Shown one piece after another: positions 43,220 through 53,436 of a stretch of 64,000 nucleotides of DNA. The position numbers and the translations under genes are program-made. The notes under the pieces are model-generated. The model had not been told where the DNA came from, did not search any database, and was given only the letters and a program-made list of their open reading frames with translations. The DNA lies in NCBI GenBank assembly GCA_019843655.1, contig JACDQD010000005.1:8459575-8523574 (forward strand). Direction: 5' to 3'. Each line of letters begins with the position of its first letter. Position 1 is the first letter of the stretch. The stretch comes from Lethocerus indicus. Lineage: Eukaryota; Arthropoda; Insecta; Hemiptera; Belostomatidae.

Positions 43220-43518
43220 AGCGCAGTGCAGATATTAGCGTGCATAAATGCGAAAAATGCGGCAAGGTATACAAGAAGTCATCTACTTTGAACAGACACT
43301 TGAACTATGAGTGTGGCCTACCGCCCCGTTTCGAATGTGCTTATTGCGGTTACACAACAAAACATAAGTATACCCTCCAGAAGCACATTGCCAATATCCA
43401 CAATCCCAACGCCGTCATATACCGATGCGAGATATGTCCTTTCTACACTAAACGGAAATGCGATCTTGAAACCCACTGCATTATAGTGCACAAACCTTTT
43501 CCCTCAGGTAAACTTTAA
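43220..43518 (+). CDS. lola: lola-type exon E28, three zinc fingers
   Basis: Acceptor TTATTTTTACAG ends at 43219; 98 codons. Linker R-S-A-D-I-S-V-H-K, finger 1 CEKC-G-K-V-Y ... RHLNYEC (variable segment KSSTLNRH), link C-G-L-P-P-R-F-E, finger 2 CAYC-G-Y-T-T-K-H-K-Y-T-L ... KHIANIH, finger 3 CEIC-P-F-Y-T-K ... THCIIVH, tail K-P-F-P-S-G-K-L. Source or sister of P8, P9, P10, P12 and P13. The last codons read CCCTCAGGTAAACTTTAA and contain a donor-like CAG/GTAAAC, also kept in P8. Confidence 0.93.
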
Positions 43519-43727
43519 ATCTATTTATTACGAGGCTCCAAATATAAGTTATTATTAATATTGACCAATGCGCACATAATTCTGAGTGTAATGCATGACT
43601 ACATACACTATTCTTATTCATATCTCGTTTATAGATGTCTTGTTTATGGTATTGAACAATTGAATTACTCATAAATGTCGGTTGTTACCCTTCAGAATTC
43701 GGCTGCTCTGTACCCTTAATTGCAGAT

Positions 43728-43860
43728 AGTAACGCGTGCGATTACAAGAAGTTACTTTAATTATGAGTGTGGAGCCCCGTAAAGATCCAGAGGGAACCAA
43801 ATATAATGTCCTTTCTTGCAACACCATTTTAAATACCACTGATAAACACCAATGCCAGAG
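43728..43860 (+). pseudogene. Decayed lola-type exon P10 (rearranged)
   Basis: TTAATTGCAG (ends 43727) is followed by pieces of an E28-like unit: GATAGTAACGCG, ATTACAAGAAGTTACTTTAATTATGAGTGTGG (finger 1 with a deletion), then stop codons and fragments of finger 3 (TTTTAAATACCACTG as in P8). No usable frame. Confidence 0.65.
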
Positions 43861-44057
43861 ATGCTGAGTGTAATGGACTACCTACAATTCGCTATTCAAG
43901 AGTATATTTATAATAACAAAATTTGAGCCCTCATTGAACGATGAAAGCTGTTCTTGATGTTGCAGTTATTACTATCGTTTTTTATAGCTTTCAGGTGTTC
44001 TGACTCAACTTCTGTTCCCCCAAATTCTGTCCACTTAATTTATGTTTATTTTTACAG

Positions 44058-44369
44058 GAGTAAAGATCGGAGGTATAATTGGTCAGAAACCCGAATGCCA
44101 GAGATGCGGCAAGGTGCTCAAGAGTTTGATCGCTGTGAAGAGCCATTCGAGAAATGTTTGTGGCCGGGAGCGCAAATTCTGCTGCTTTCACTGCAGTTAC
44201 AAGGCGATGTGGAAATACCAACTTAAAGCGCACATATCCCTGATTGAAGCACGCCACCAATCCGGTCATATACCGGTGCCAAATCTGCAAGTTCGGCACC
44301 AGATATAAATATAGTCTCAATTGCCACTATGGACGGATTCACAAAACTACGCCGCCTGTTGAACTATAA
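44058..44369 (+). pseudogene. Frameshifted copy of E27 (P11)
   Basis: Identical acceptor region to E27 (GAACGATGAAAGCTGTTCTTG through TTTTTACAG). Fingers 1 and 2 are near-identical (variable segment SLIAVKSH instead of SLTTLKSH; W-K-Y-Q-L for W-K-C-K-L). At the end of finger 2, CTGAGGCACGCC has become CTGATTGAAGCACGCC: four extra bases that shift the frame, remove the last zinc histidine and finger 3, and end the chain at 44308. The finger 3 sequence is still present out of frame to 44369, so the lesion is young. Confidence 0.88.
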
Positions 44370-44699
44370 ATTCAACTTAATTGTGTTTTAATTGTGACCG
44401 CTTGACTATGCAAAACCACTGTGTATTTACATTTTGTTAAATATATTTCTCATCGACGCACACTGATGTATCTTCATCCCTTGACAACATTCAGGTACCC
44501 TGAACATTACTTGTTATCTTGTCTAAGTAGTGATCTGCTGATAGTATCAATGCTGTGTTATCTCTTGGCAAACGGATCTACAGATGCCATGCATTCTGCA
44601 TACAATGACATTACAGAAACAGTACACAAAAATGGGAGTCGGGGTTAATGTGTACTGTACGCAGATTTACCCCGTCTAAAGTTTTTGAAACAGGAGGTA

Positions 44700-44750
44700 A
44701 GTGGTAAATTACCGAGGCACTTGAATTATGAGTGTGGCCAACAATTAGAG
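44700..44750 (+). pseudogene. Decayed lola-type exon P12 (finger 1 scrap)
   Basis: L-P-R-H-L-N-Y-E-C-G-Q-Q, the second half of an E28-like finger 1, without cysteines before it or a finger after it. Confidence 0.55.
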
Positions 44751-44963
44751 GTCGATGGCTATAGCTGCCAGTTCCCTCCTGTAGTTATGAAGGAAGTCCG
44801 AAGCGTGCGATGAACTCGCCAATTGCACAGATCTACAGATAAGTGGGTGTCTTCGGGAACCTCCGAAATTCCAATGAATTCAATCTTAATGCGATGAGAA
44901 ATAGATACGAAATTCGATGTTGGGGTAACAAAAATGTTGAACGGACATGGTTTATTGTTATAG

Positions 44964-45240
44964 AACGCTGTGGAGATAGTAACGCGCTTAAATGCCAGCA
45001 ATGCGGCAATTAATACAAGAAGTTGTTTACTTTGAACAGGCACTTTAATTATGAGTGTGGCCAACAGCCCCGTTTCGAATGTGCTTATTGCGGTTACACA
45101 ACAAAACATAAGGGTGGCCTCCAGAATCTCATTGCCTATATCCACAATCCCAACCCCGTCATATACCGATGCATGATGTGTCCAATGAACGGTGGAAACG
45201 AATGTTAAGACCCACTGCATTATATTGTACTCTACCCCCT
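44964..45240 (+). pseudogene. Decayed lola-type exon P13 (nonsense mutation)
   Basis: Acceptor TTATTGTTATAG ends at 44963. The phase reads R-C-G-D-S-N-A-L-K, then CQQC-G-N followed by TAA where E28 has K-V-Y. Beyond the stop the same frame holds the rest of finger 1 (RHFNYEC) and finger 2 (CAYC-G-Y-T-T-K), in which the first zinc His has become Leu (Q-N-L-I-A-Y-I-H). Finger 3 has a rearranged middle and ends at 45208. Confidence 0.85.
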
Positions 45241-46378
45241 GTTAAAATTTATTACGTCCTAAATAATTAGGACGTCCTAATTATTATAATAATTATTAGG
45301 TCCTAAATAAAACACATATTGCGTTTTGCTATGTAATCAATGTATGCCGCATTGTTATAATATCATGTTCTGTGTAATATTGCCTAATGCGTTGTTAATT
45401 CTGACTGGAACGCATAAATATACATACTTTTAGAAAAAGTATTTCTAATATTTAAATTTTACTCTTCCTTGTTGCATGTTGCTATTGTCATTTCATTTGA
45501 TGTCCCGCTATTTGAAACTGGCCTGGATTCTGTCTCTACCGATATTTTGCATTCATTATTGTTCTTCATTATTGTGTATGGTGATGAACATTGCTTAGAT
45601 CCGCATTGCGGATACCGTTGTCTAAAATGCCTATTCCGATCCGAAGAGAAACATAAAAGCGGTATTAATGCCTTTCAGTACATGATGCAAAAAATGCACT
45701 CGCTGTTTGTCTTTTAAAATGTATGAATAATAATGTGAATAAAACAATACAATTTATTCCGTAATTTTAGTATGCTGCTTTATGTTTAAATGCAATTTAG
45801 TATGCAATTCACTACGTATTTACTATTTATTATCTTCAATGCTCTGATCTACTTTTTTACTGAGTGGAAGCCTCTATATTTAGGTGCATGCTATCATAAA
45901 ATACCGATAGTCCTTTGTTAGAGATTCACTGATATTAGGAATTATGTAATTTTATGCTTTAAACTGTCTTATCATTTAAAATCGGAACAAATAAATACCA
46001 TTTTTTTCCAATATTTGATGCTTACGTGTTTTATTTTGAAATACAATTTATCGTTAAACCTTCTGTCCCTGTTACATATACATATTTGGCTAGAAGAGTG
46101 GATTTAATATTTGTGAAATATATTACAAGAAGTATATACAGAATTAGGTGTTTATTTTGTATTTCGTGTTTATTTGTATTATGTTTTTTAGGCCGAAGGA
46201 TCAGGAATGTTTGAAACTGTTGCATTAGGTACTTACTTTTATGGTTACTTTTGCTTATCGTTTACGTTTACGCGATCTCCCCTAATACACAGTAAAATAG
46301 TGTATCGAGTTGGGTGTTTGGAATTATCTCAGGAATGGCGACTGAGTTTTAATGAGCAGTTCACATTTATTGTTGCAG
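45241..46378. other. Mostly non-coding stretch before E29
   Basis: 45245-45305 is a short palindromic cluster of CCTAAATAATTAGGAC motifs. Includes the doubtful P14 scrap. Confidence 0.45.
45590..45717 (+). pseudogene. Possible finger 3 scrap P14
   Basis: Y-R-C-L-K-C-L-F-R-S-E-E-K-H-K-S resembles the start of finger 3 (Y-R-C-x-x-C-P-F), and M-Q-K-M-H could be its end, but the middle histidine and T-K motif are absent. Weak. Confidence 0.35.
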
Positions 46379-46686
46379 GAGGGAGTGGGGGAAATGTAGT
46401 TCGTCCCAGGCATATTTGCAGGCGATGCGGCAAGGATTACATGCACTTGCAGTATTTGAGGAGACACGAGAGACACGATTGCGGTAAAGAACCCCGTTTC
46501 TGCTGCAACTATTGCAGTTACAAGTCGAAATGGTTGGGAACACTGCAGACGCACGTCAACCTAAAACATAATCCGAATCCAATCATGTACCGTTGTGTAA
46601 TGTGCGACCACCGCACCAAATTGAAAAAATGTCTTAAAAACCATTACCTACTGGTTCACAATACTCTTCCCCCTGTTAAAAATTAA
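46379..46686 (+). CDS. lola: lola-type exon E29, three zinc fingers
   Basis: Acceptor TTTATTGTTGCAG ends at 46378; 101 codons. Gly-rich linker (G-S-G-G-N-V-V-R-P-R-H-I), finger 1 CRRC-G-K-D-Y ... RHERHDC (variable segment HLQYLRRH), link C-G-K-E-P-R-F-C, finger 2 CNYC-S-Y-K-S-K-W-L-G-T-L ... THVNLKH, spacer N-P-N-P-I-M-Y-R, finger 3 CVMC-D-H-R-T-K ... HYLLVH, tail N-T-L-P-P-V-K-N. Subfamily member with E27, E30 and E31. AATAAA at 46712-46717, 25 bases past the stop. Confidence 0.94.
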
Positions 46687-46989
46687 ATATCTTTATTATT
46701 ACCGTAAAAAAAATAAAACTATTTTTTATATCGCTATAGTACGAGAGTTTGACGAGTACAAGTTTGTATTCAAATACAGTTTCATTTAATAAAACTGTCT
46801 TATTTAATCTAATACGCGTCTAATCTACATTTTTACCTTCGGATTGTGCTATAATTATAAATTTTACAACTCTTCTGTAGGTCTTAACATGTCGATTAAA
46901 CATATATTGGACATTCTGGTAACTTTGATCATTTTCCTGGTGGACGGTATTGTCATAAACGTCCGAATTATAACTTAACTACGGGTGAG

Positions 46990-47145
46990 ATGGCGCAATA
47001 GTGTGCGGTGAACCCCAAGTAGCTGGGGTTGATCACCCCCTGTTTGTCGGAGATCCTTCCTGCGTCTTGAGTCGTACCCTGGTGAAGGAACCAGTAAGAC
47101 TTCCGACACGTCGGAAGAGGGTCCGAATCCCGTCGTATTATATAA
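46990..47145 (+). repeat. Possible SINE or tRNA-like repeat
   Basis: GATGGCGCAATAGTG resembles an A box and GAGGGTCCGAATCCCGTCG a B box, but they are about 130 bases apart, too far for a tRNA. Inner sequence has a small hairpin (GACTTCCGACACGTCGGAAG). Confidence 0.35.
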
Positions 47146-47731
47146 TTATTCTGTCAAATACACTATTTAAAAAAGGCTGTCAGGCGTTTAGTACGACATA
47201 AACGCGGGTAATTCACTATATGAAAGGAATCTCCTTCGGCGTCAATTAGAACAGCCACCTTAGAATTGAATGTTTGTTTTCATAAAGTGTCTGTTAATAT
47301 TTGCTATCTCCTTTTTATTAGAGACACATGTCAACACTATCGACGTATTGTGACTGAATGTAAATTCGGTCCGGCACAAGTATTCAAATGGACAAGATAT
47401 ACCGGACCCAATTGCAAGTTTGAACATTATTACGAGAGAGCTCGTTAATCCTGTGCTGCTTACCATCTAATAATAATGGTAAAATAGTGTTTTTTTTTAC
47501 TTTATGAATAGTTTTCCGAATACTGTACATTCACCTACTAAACAAAACTCGGCACATGTTCACGGAACTCTTGGCAAGTTGCTTACCCTTACCGTCGCAG
47601 TACCTAGTAACAACGGTTGTATCCAACATTTTTGCATCACACACGAGGTAAGTGTAACATCATATGAATGTACTTGAAGTTGAGATTATCACAGTTGACA
47701 TCGGACTTAACCATTTATACATTTGTTTCAG

Positions 47732-47790
47732 GAAGTGGTCCCAGGTGGGCCACCAAGTGCGGCAGACATTTGGAGAACTTGTGAGTGACT
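47732..47790 (+). pseudogene. Decayed lola-type exon P15 (acceptor and start)
   Basis: CATTTGTTTCAG ends at 47731, then G-S-G-P-R-W-A-T-K-C-G-R-H-L-E-N-L-stop. The G-S-G linker and K-C-G-R recall the start of E29, with the finger cut short. Confidence 0.5.
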
Positions 47791-48961
47791 TTAGGGAGGC
47801 CGGTTTGTGTTGTTGCTAAACTCAGAGGATGGTAACCTGTAGGCGCATGACTGTTAATTCTGACTGGATGCCTAAGTGCATACACTTCTTATCAGTGGAC
47901 AGATGTGTTTTAAATATAAGGTATTTATTATATTAAAATTCAGGTGTATGCGGCAACAGTTAACGCAACTGAAGTTGGAATGTATATGCATCGGTTGTTG
48001 CAATGGATGTTTGCATTAACTTTTTATTGTTCCAGTTGCCAGTACGGGAAATTGAGTATGACTAAGTCACAGATGCAAGCATTTCTGGCCCGCTATCACA
48101 ATTCATTCTTGTAGTTGTGTCAACAGTTCCAATAAAACTGAAACTTTCATTGATTCCAACGAAACGAGAGAATAACATAAAACAAACTACCTGTGTCATG
48201 TCGGCTGCGATAAAAGGAATATTGAATTGCCATGTTCCTGGATTCAAATGACTGTTTACTGGATTACAGTTAAAAATCTGATAAATAAAAAAATCGAACG
48301 AAGAAATACATATGTACTTAATAAACTTGAAGTTTGATACTTTTCTCCCCACGTTCCCCCTGTACTGTACGTGCGGAACTGGTTCGATTATGTTGCATGT
48401 CGTGTTACAATTGTATCATCCGTTCACGCTATGTTTATAAACGTCATTGGCTTTTGGGAAGCGGTTCTATTGGTTATTGGGTATTCCGAATTACTTGCGA
48501 TATTCAAACTCATGAGAAAAACTGTTCACGCAGTCGGTAGTTGGGGCAGAAAAAATGTTCACTTTTATCTGACATAAATGTGAAGAGGATTAAAAGGATT
48601 TGAGGTGTTTTGAACCCGTGCCACCTAGATAGCTATTTGTTCATTATTCGATTTTTGAAATAGTCATTATACATTTTGGCCTTATCGAGTAATGCATATG
48701 CAGGTATAAGTGTCGTTTTAGTGCCTATTTAACGTTTCGTTTAAATTGCATCCCTTATGGGGGTAATTTGTAATTTGGTATGCAGGAGAATTCATTCTGT
48801 GTATTCGTTCATATTTATTTTATTTACTCAATTTTATGCATTCTTCGCACTCTTCAGGTGCATGGCAAACAGTATACAAAGTTGGGTGTAGGGGGGATGC
48901 AGGCGTACATTTGAAATTAGAATGGAGATACAGTGAGCAACAGTTGGGCTTCTTGTTGCAG

Positions 48962-49257
48962 GAGAGTCGCCGGTGGAAAGGCATAAGTGCAAGCAGTGCG
49001 GCAAAGATTACAAGAACAAGTGCGATTTGAGGAGGCACATGAAAAACGTATGCGGTCAAGAGCCCCGTTTCAACTGCCCCCACTGTAGTTACAAGTCAAA
49101 ATGGAAGAGCACGCTCCACACTCACATCAATCAGAAGCATGCCACCAACCCAATCGTATACCGTTGTCTCATGTGCGAATTCGGCACAAAACTGAAAGGC
49201 AATCTCAAAACCCACTATGGTCTGGTCCACAAAACTATTCCCCCTGAAAATTATTAA
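48962..49257 (+). CDS. lola: lola-type exon E30, three zinc fingers
   Basis: Acceptor CTTCTTGTTGCAG ends at 48961; 97 codons. Linker E-S-P-V-E-R-H-K, finger 1 CKQC-G-K-D-Y ... RHMKNVC (variable segment NKCDLRRH), link C-G-Q-E-P-R-F-N, finger 2 CPHC-S-Y-K-S-K-W-K-S-T-L ... THINQKH, spacer A-T-N-P-I-V-Y-R, finger 3 CLMC-E-F-G-T-K ... HYGLVH, tail K-T-I-P-P-E-N-Y. AATAAA at 49319-49324, immediately before the palindromic repeat. Confidence 0.94.
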
Positions 49258-49325
49258 AAGTTAATTCAATTAACTTAATACACCCACCGGGATTTCGTGA
49301 CTCGAGATGTTTCTTTCAAATAAAA

Positions 49326-49620
49326 GAAACAATGCCTGCAAGGGTTGGAATAGCGTAGATTTCGCGTGTTTCCGTCTCCTCTCGCTGGTTTGGTCTCTCA
49401 GACCTCCCCGGTCTGGTTAGACCGGTTTCGGCTGCTCGCCATCTTCAGTAGCGGTGTTAGTCACCACTTTGCCACTTTGGATGTTTTTTCAAGTGCCTGT
49501 TTTTCAAGCGTAGTGACTAACACCGCTACTGAAGATGGCGAGCAGCCGAAACCGGTCTAGCAAAAGATCAAACCAGCGAGAGGAGACAGAAATACACGAA
49601 ATCTACAATGGTTTTGCAAT
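49326..49620. mobile_element. Foldback element, copy B of the palindrome family
   Basis: The left arm (TAGATTTCGCGTGTTTCCGTCTCCTCTCGCTGGTTTGGTC ... AGACCGGTTTCGGCTGCTCGCCATCTTCAGTAGCGGTGTTAGTCAC) is the reverse complement of the right arm (GTGACTAACACCGCTACTGAAGATGGCGAGCAGCCGAAACCGGTCTAGC ... AAACCAGCGAGAGGAGACAG-AAATCTA). Arms exceed 100 bases around a short loop. No protein is encoded; probably a non-autonomous DNA transposon moved by an enzyme coded elsewhere. Confidence 0.85.
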
Positions 49621-50829
49621 TTCTCATTATCCAAAAGCGTTTTTCTTATTCGTAAACACGACACAGTTCTGAATTTAATTAATTAAATGTCTAGTTGTGT
49701 TTATTAGTCCGCGACGAAATCGAGTATGTTACACCTTTCCGGAAGCAGGACTCTTAATCAGCTTAATCAAGGTTTTAATCAACTTAATTAATTTGATTAT
49801 TAAAATAGTGTCTTTTTTGATTTTAAGAAATAAAATTTATTAAGGATATTTTTATTTATATTAGATACTTATACAATATACTTATTATTTATTTTTTATT
49901 TTTTATTGTTTTATCTAATTGCGCGCAATGCGCTACACGATTGTTGCTCTTTAATGGTGCACGCTGTTATTATTGTATTAATTGTTTTGATTATGATCGT
50001 AATTATTGTACTGCTTGTTGACACTGTATTTAGTAAAATTTTGGTGTGGGTCATTATGTCGGTATTGTTTTTTGTGGTTTATTTGTAAGTTTATATACTG
50101 CACTATTTGTTATCCCCAAATGCATCTAGGTTAGAAACTAACTGAAATTAACTACTGCATTTTTGTATTTTTTTGCTTTGTTTTATAATTTACAATTTGA
50201 AATTAATAAATACTACATCTTTTTTGCTCACTATTCGTTGCGTACAACTCTGTTTTGAAATGCAGTGTAATCGTGAAGCCTTTTTTACCTGTTGTTTAAA
50301 ACAAATTCTATTAACACGTTCTGTTCCACTATGTTATCCTGGATTAGTTATTATTTGTCAATTTCCACATATTAGGATATCCGAGCAATACAGGATAAAT
50401 AAGAAGTTATTGTCTGAATTGGTATTATGAAGAACTGCATGGTGATTGCATTGGTTCCTTACGTTTAAGATTTACTTTTCTTTATTGTTTACGTTTTATG
50501 TTGTATTCGTGGTAAGTATGGCAAAATTAACGCCTAGAAGTTAACCTTAAAACGACTAGAACAAATAAATTGGTGCATAATACTTGATAAACGTTGGACT
50601 CTTATACATTTGTCCTCTCGTTCCCTCCGCATTATACGCGTTGGGAAACCTTTCGGTGTTGTTGGAATTTCATTATTCGTTGTTTTTAAACACCGCTAGC
50701 TATTGGCTAGTTTTCCAACTGGTTCATAGTCAAATACATGCGCCAAACTGTTCACGTAATTGTAAGTTGGGATGTATATGCATTTGGTTGTTGCACTGGG
50801 TGTTGACGTTTGATTTTTCCAGGAGACAG
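49621..50829. other. Non-coding stretch, very AT-rich
   Basis: T-rich frames of 60-105 codons are compositional. The last 70 bases before P16 resemble 47975-48045. Confidence 0.45.
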
Positions 50830-50942
50830 TACGAGATAGTACACTTCAAAGTCCCAAATGTAACCAGTGCTGCAAGGACTACAAGAACTTGGGTGTTTTG
50901 ACGAGGCACTTGAAATACAATTGTGGGAAAAAACTCGGTTAG
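50830..50942 (+). pseudogene. lola-type exon P16, single CCHC finger then stop
   Basis: GGAGACAG (ends 50829) fits the phase; the stronger TTTTTCCAG eight bases upstream would run into TAG. The frame gives R-D-S-T-L-Q-S-P-K, a complete finger 1 CNQC-C-K-D-Y-K-N-L-G-V-L-T-R-H-L-K-Y-N-C and G-K-K-L-G, stop. Traces of finger 2 (C-Y-C-S-C-K) follow the stop. Cys replaces Gly after the ligand, as in E18. Confidence 0.7.
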
Positions 50943-52506
50943 TACTGATGCTATTGTAGTTGCAAAGTACCAGTTGCATTTTATAATTTACAATTGGACC
51001 AAATTATATGTACTACTAAATATTAATACGTTCTAGTATGTCGTTTTCTTACAGTTTTACTTTTAAATCAAATATAAAAACCTTTGTCACGGCTGACAAA
51101 CTTACTTACATGCCCTTACCATTGTCCCATTCTGCAGTCAAACTTTTTGAAAACTGTCCAAATATTACGGCACTTGTATGCCGCCATATTTTATTAATTA
51201 ATAACAGCTCTACCGCACGCATTAGCCTAACCTCTATACGCTAGAGGAACAATACAATTAGTAACTATTTGTAGGAATTTGCTTTTAAAATACCTGTTTT
51301 GGGGTCTTTTTTTTCACTCCTGACACTGTAGTCGTTCTGGCGTACTGGAGAGTGTTACCTCTCATAACCGCCTGATTGCTAATAAAAGTATCTTGATTTG
51401 GAGCTGACGATTGATTAACCTCGTGAATCTTAGTCAGGGACGCTGGCTGTTTCCAGCACCGTGTCCGTGTCCCACCACATGGCGGTGTTCACTCTACATT
51501 CGGTTAAGGGTGCATTACACTCTCGTCATACAGGGGGGAAAACCTTCCAATCTCGTAGAGATCTTCCAGAAAAAAACCCCCTGGACATCCATCTTGCGAT
51601 GGAGCTGTTCAGTTTCAGTTTCGGTCACAGAGTCACCACTATCCTCTATGGCCATCCACTGAAAACGGCTGCAAAGGGGGGACACCATCCCCTTCTACAA
51701 TCTTGTTCGGTGAGTGGACGGGTTACCTCCTTACTGGTTCTCACCAACCAGGGGCAGTTATGGTCATGCCCGGACCGCCAGAGCCTCGTCGGTTTCGCAC
51801 CACCCCCTCGACCCCCGTAAAAATCGGGGGGAGGTGCTTATCCGGCCCAGACCACGGGGAGGTGAGGTTGGCTAGGAGCACCGGCTGAAGGACCGAACTA
51901 GCGGTCTGATACGCGTTCTGTGCCCCCTTCCTGAGCCTGTTTTGTGGTCTGCAAGGGGTTGGAATACAGTAGATTTAGGGCTACTGATTTAGGGTTCCTT
52001 TTTTATTCTGTCTCCTCTCGCTGGTTTGGTCTTTTGCTAACCGGTTTCGGCTGCTCGTTATCTTCAGTTAGTGGTGTTAGTCACTTTGGATGTTTTTTAG
52101 GCATCCTCACTGCACTATCACTGTCACTTGTACTCTGACAGTACTGCCGGTGCTGAAGATGGCGGCAAAAACAGGTATTCTAAACCAAACATTAATTAGT
52201 TATGAGGTAATTAATCCACCACATGTTACTGTATCAAGATTTTATATTATCCGGCGTCAGACAAAATTTAGCTCGGCAGTTATTATGTAAACGCAAATAA
52301 ATGCTGTGCTAGTTTGTTATATACACAATTTCATGGTAACATCTTCAACATGGCTTCATCTTGATGTTTTGGTGTTGCTCGACCTCCAATCACCGTACGA
52401 AAACCTGTGTTTAAACGCGTTACCGCCCATGTGACTAGTTCGTCAATGTTGTATTGGGCGACGATTGCAATGGGGGTTTATTTTTCTTTCACGTTTATTG
52501 TTTCAG
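50943..52506. other. Non-coding stretch with repeat copy C
   Basis: 51411-51888 is GC-richer (H-H-M-A-V, P-G-P-P-E-P-R-R frames) and reads like a fragment of a repeat, but no domain is recognised. The palindrome-family copy is at 51931-52175. Confidence 0.4.
51931..52175. repeat. Dispersed palindrome-family repeat, copy C
   Basis: TTTTGTGGTCTGCAAGGGGTTGGAATACAGTAGATTTAGG, CTCCTCTCGCTGGTTTGGTC, CCGGTTTCGGCTGCTCG and a CACTGTCACTTGTACT block are the reverse complement of blocks in copies A and D. Right end: GCTGAAGATGGCGGC-AAAACAGGTATTCTAAA. Confidence 0.75.
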
Positions 52507-52769
52507 GGGGGGACGGCGAATGCGGCCGTCTCCAGGAGGTATAAGTGCAATCGATGCGGCAGGTGAACACGCGCGACCTTGAGTCAGCAGGACCCCTGGA
52601 GGAGTTGTCTTCTGTTCTCGAACTCACCTCAGAACCCAATCAACCGGTCATATACCGTTGTAGTATATGCTCCGTCGGCGCCAAACAGAAAGGCAATCTC
52701 AAAACCCACTACGTATTTCTTCAACGAAATTGTACCGCCAGTATCGCTTTTTTAAAGTCTGTTTTATAA
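52507..52769 (+). pseudogene. Decayed lola-type exon P17
   Basis: TTGTTTCAG (ends 52506) is followed by a run of seven G; the shared phase soon hits TAA. A shifted frame shows R-R-Y-K-C-N-R-C-G-R and TGA where finger 1 should go on. Finger 2 is scrambled. Finger 3 persists (CSIC-S-V-G-A-K-Q-K-G-N-L-K-T-H-Y) but its last His is gone (V-F-L-Q-R-N). Closest intact relative is E31 (G-A-K-Q-K-G-N-L-K). Confidence 0.8.
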
Positions 52770-53125
52770 TATATAATTGGAACAATAAATAATGAAAATT
52801 CTTGTCCACTATTCGACGTTCGGAGCTCTTTTTCTTTTAAATACGATGTTATCATTAAACCTTTTGTCCCTGTGCAGTAATATTAGGCTTTACGCGAAAA
52901 TTAGTTACGAGAAAATAGTGCTGTTATGTGTTGGATGTCGTTACATTTTTTTTAATTTTGGTCATATTTTTTTTTTAAATTAAAGTACGCGTTAAGGGGG
53001 CCCGACAAATAGTGGGGTAGTTAGCGTGCCGCGTCCATGGACAAATGCGGCGCCAGTGTATTATCTAGCGTGACGGAGGAATTGGAACGGCGATTGCATT
53101 GGGTCTTTACGTTTATTTGTTTCAG

Positions 53126-53436
53126 GTAGGGGCGGGAAAGGAGCCTTCTCCCAGCAGAGGCACAAGTGCTCTCAGTGCGGCAAGGATTACAAGTATTCGA
53201 GTGACCTTAGGCGGCACCTGAGAAACGAGTGCGGCCAAGAGCCCCGTTTCTGTTGTTCCTACTGTAGTTATAGATCCAAGTGGAAGGGGAACCTGCACTC
53301 GCACATCGCCCAGTTGCACAGTCCGAACCCGGTCATATACCATTGTCACATCTGCTCCTTCGGCGCCAAACAGAAAGGCAATCTTAAAGCCCACTACGCA
53401 AAGGTTCACAAATCTGCACCTCCACCTGAACTTTAA
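53126..53436 (+). CDS. lola: lola-type exon E31, three zinc fingers
   Basis: Acceptor TTATTTGTTTCAG ends at 53125; 102 codons, no ATG near the start. Linker R-G-G-K-G-A-F-S-Q-Q-R-H-K, finger 1 CSQC-G-K-D-Y ... RHLRNEC (variable segment YSSDLRRH), link C-G-Q-E-P-R-F-C, finger 2 CSYC-S-Y-R-S-K-W-K-G-N-L ... SHIAQLH, spacer S-P-N-P-V-I-Y-H, finger 3 CHIC-S-F-G-A-K ... HYAKVH, tail K-S-A-P-P-P-E-L. AATAAA at 53509-53514. Confidence 0.94.

Larger units (their letters stand above)
46687..48961. other. Non-coding stretch with repeat-like block and exon scraps
   Basis: Holds P15, a tRNA-like block at 46990-47145, and a second empty acceptor region at 48000-48060 whose preceding 60 bases resemble those before P16 (GTATATGCAT-GGTTGTTGCA). 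No intact gene. Confidence 0.45.

Noticed and set aside
47266..47448. Frame with C-Q-H-Y-R-R-I-V-T-E-C-K-F-G, slightly like a finger 1 end
   Set aside because: No first Cys pair, no acceptor, no finger after it; similarity too weak.
48334..48577. C-D-I-Q-T-H-E-K-N-C, resembling C-D-L-R-R-H-M-K-N-V-C of E30
   Set aside because: Only one short match and no surrounding finger or acceptor; could be chance.
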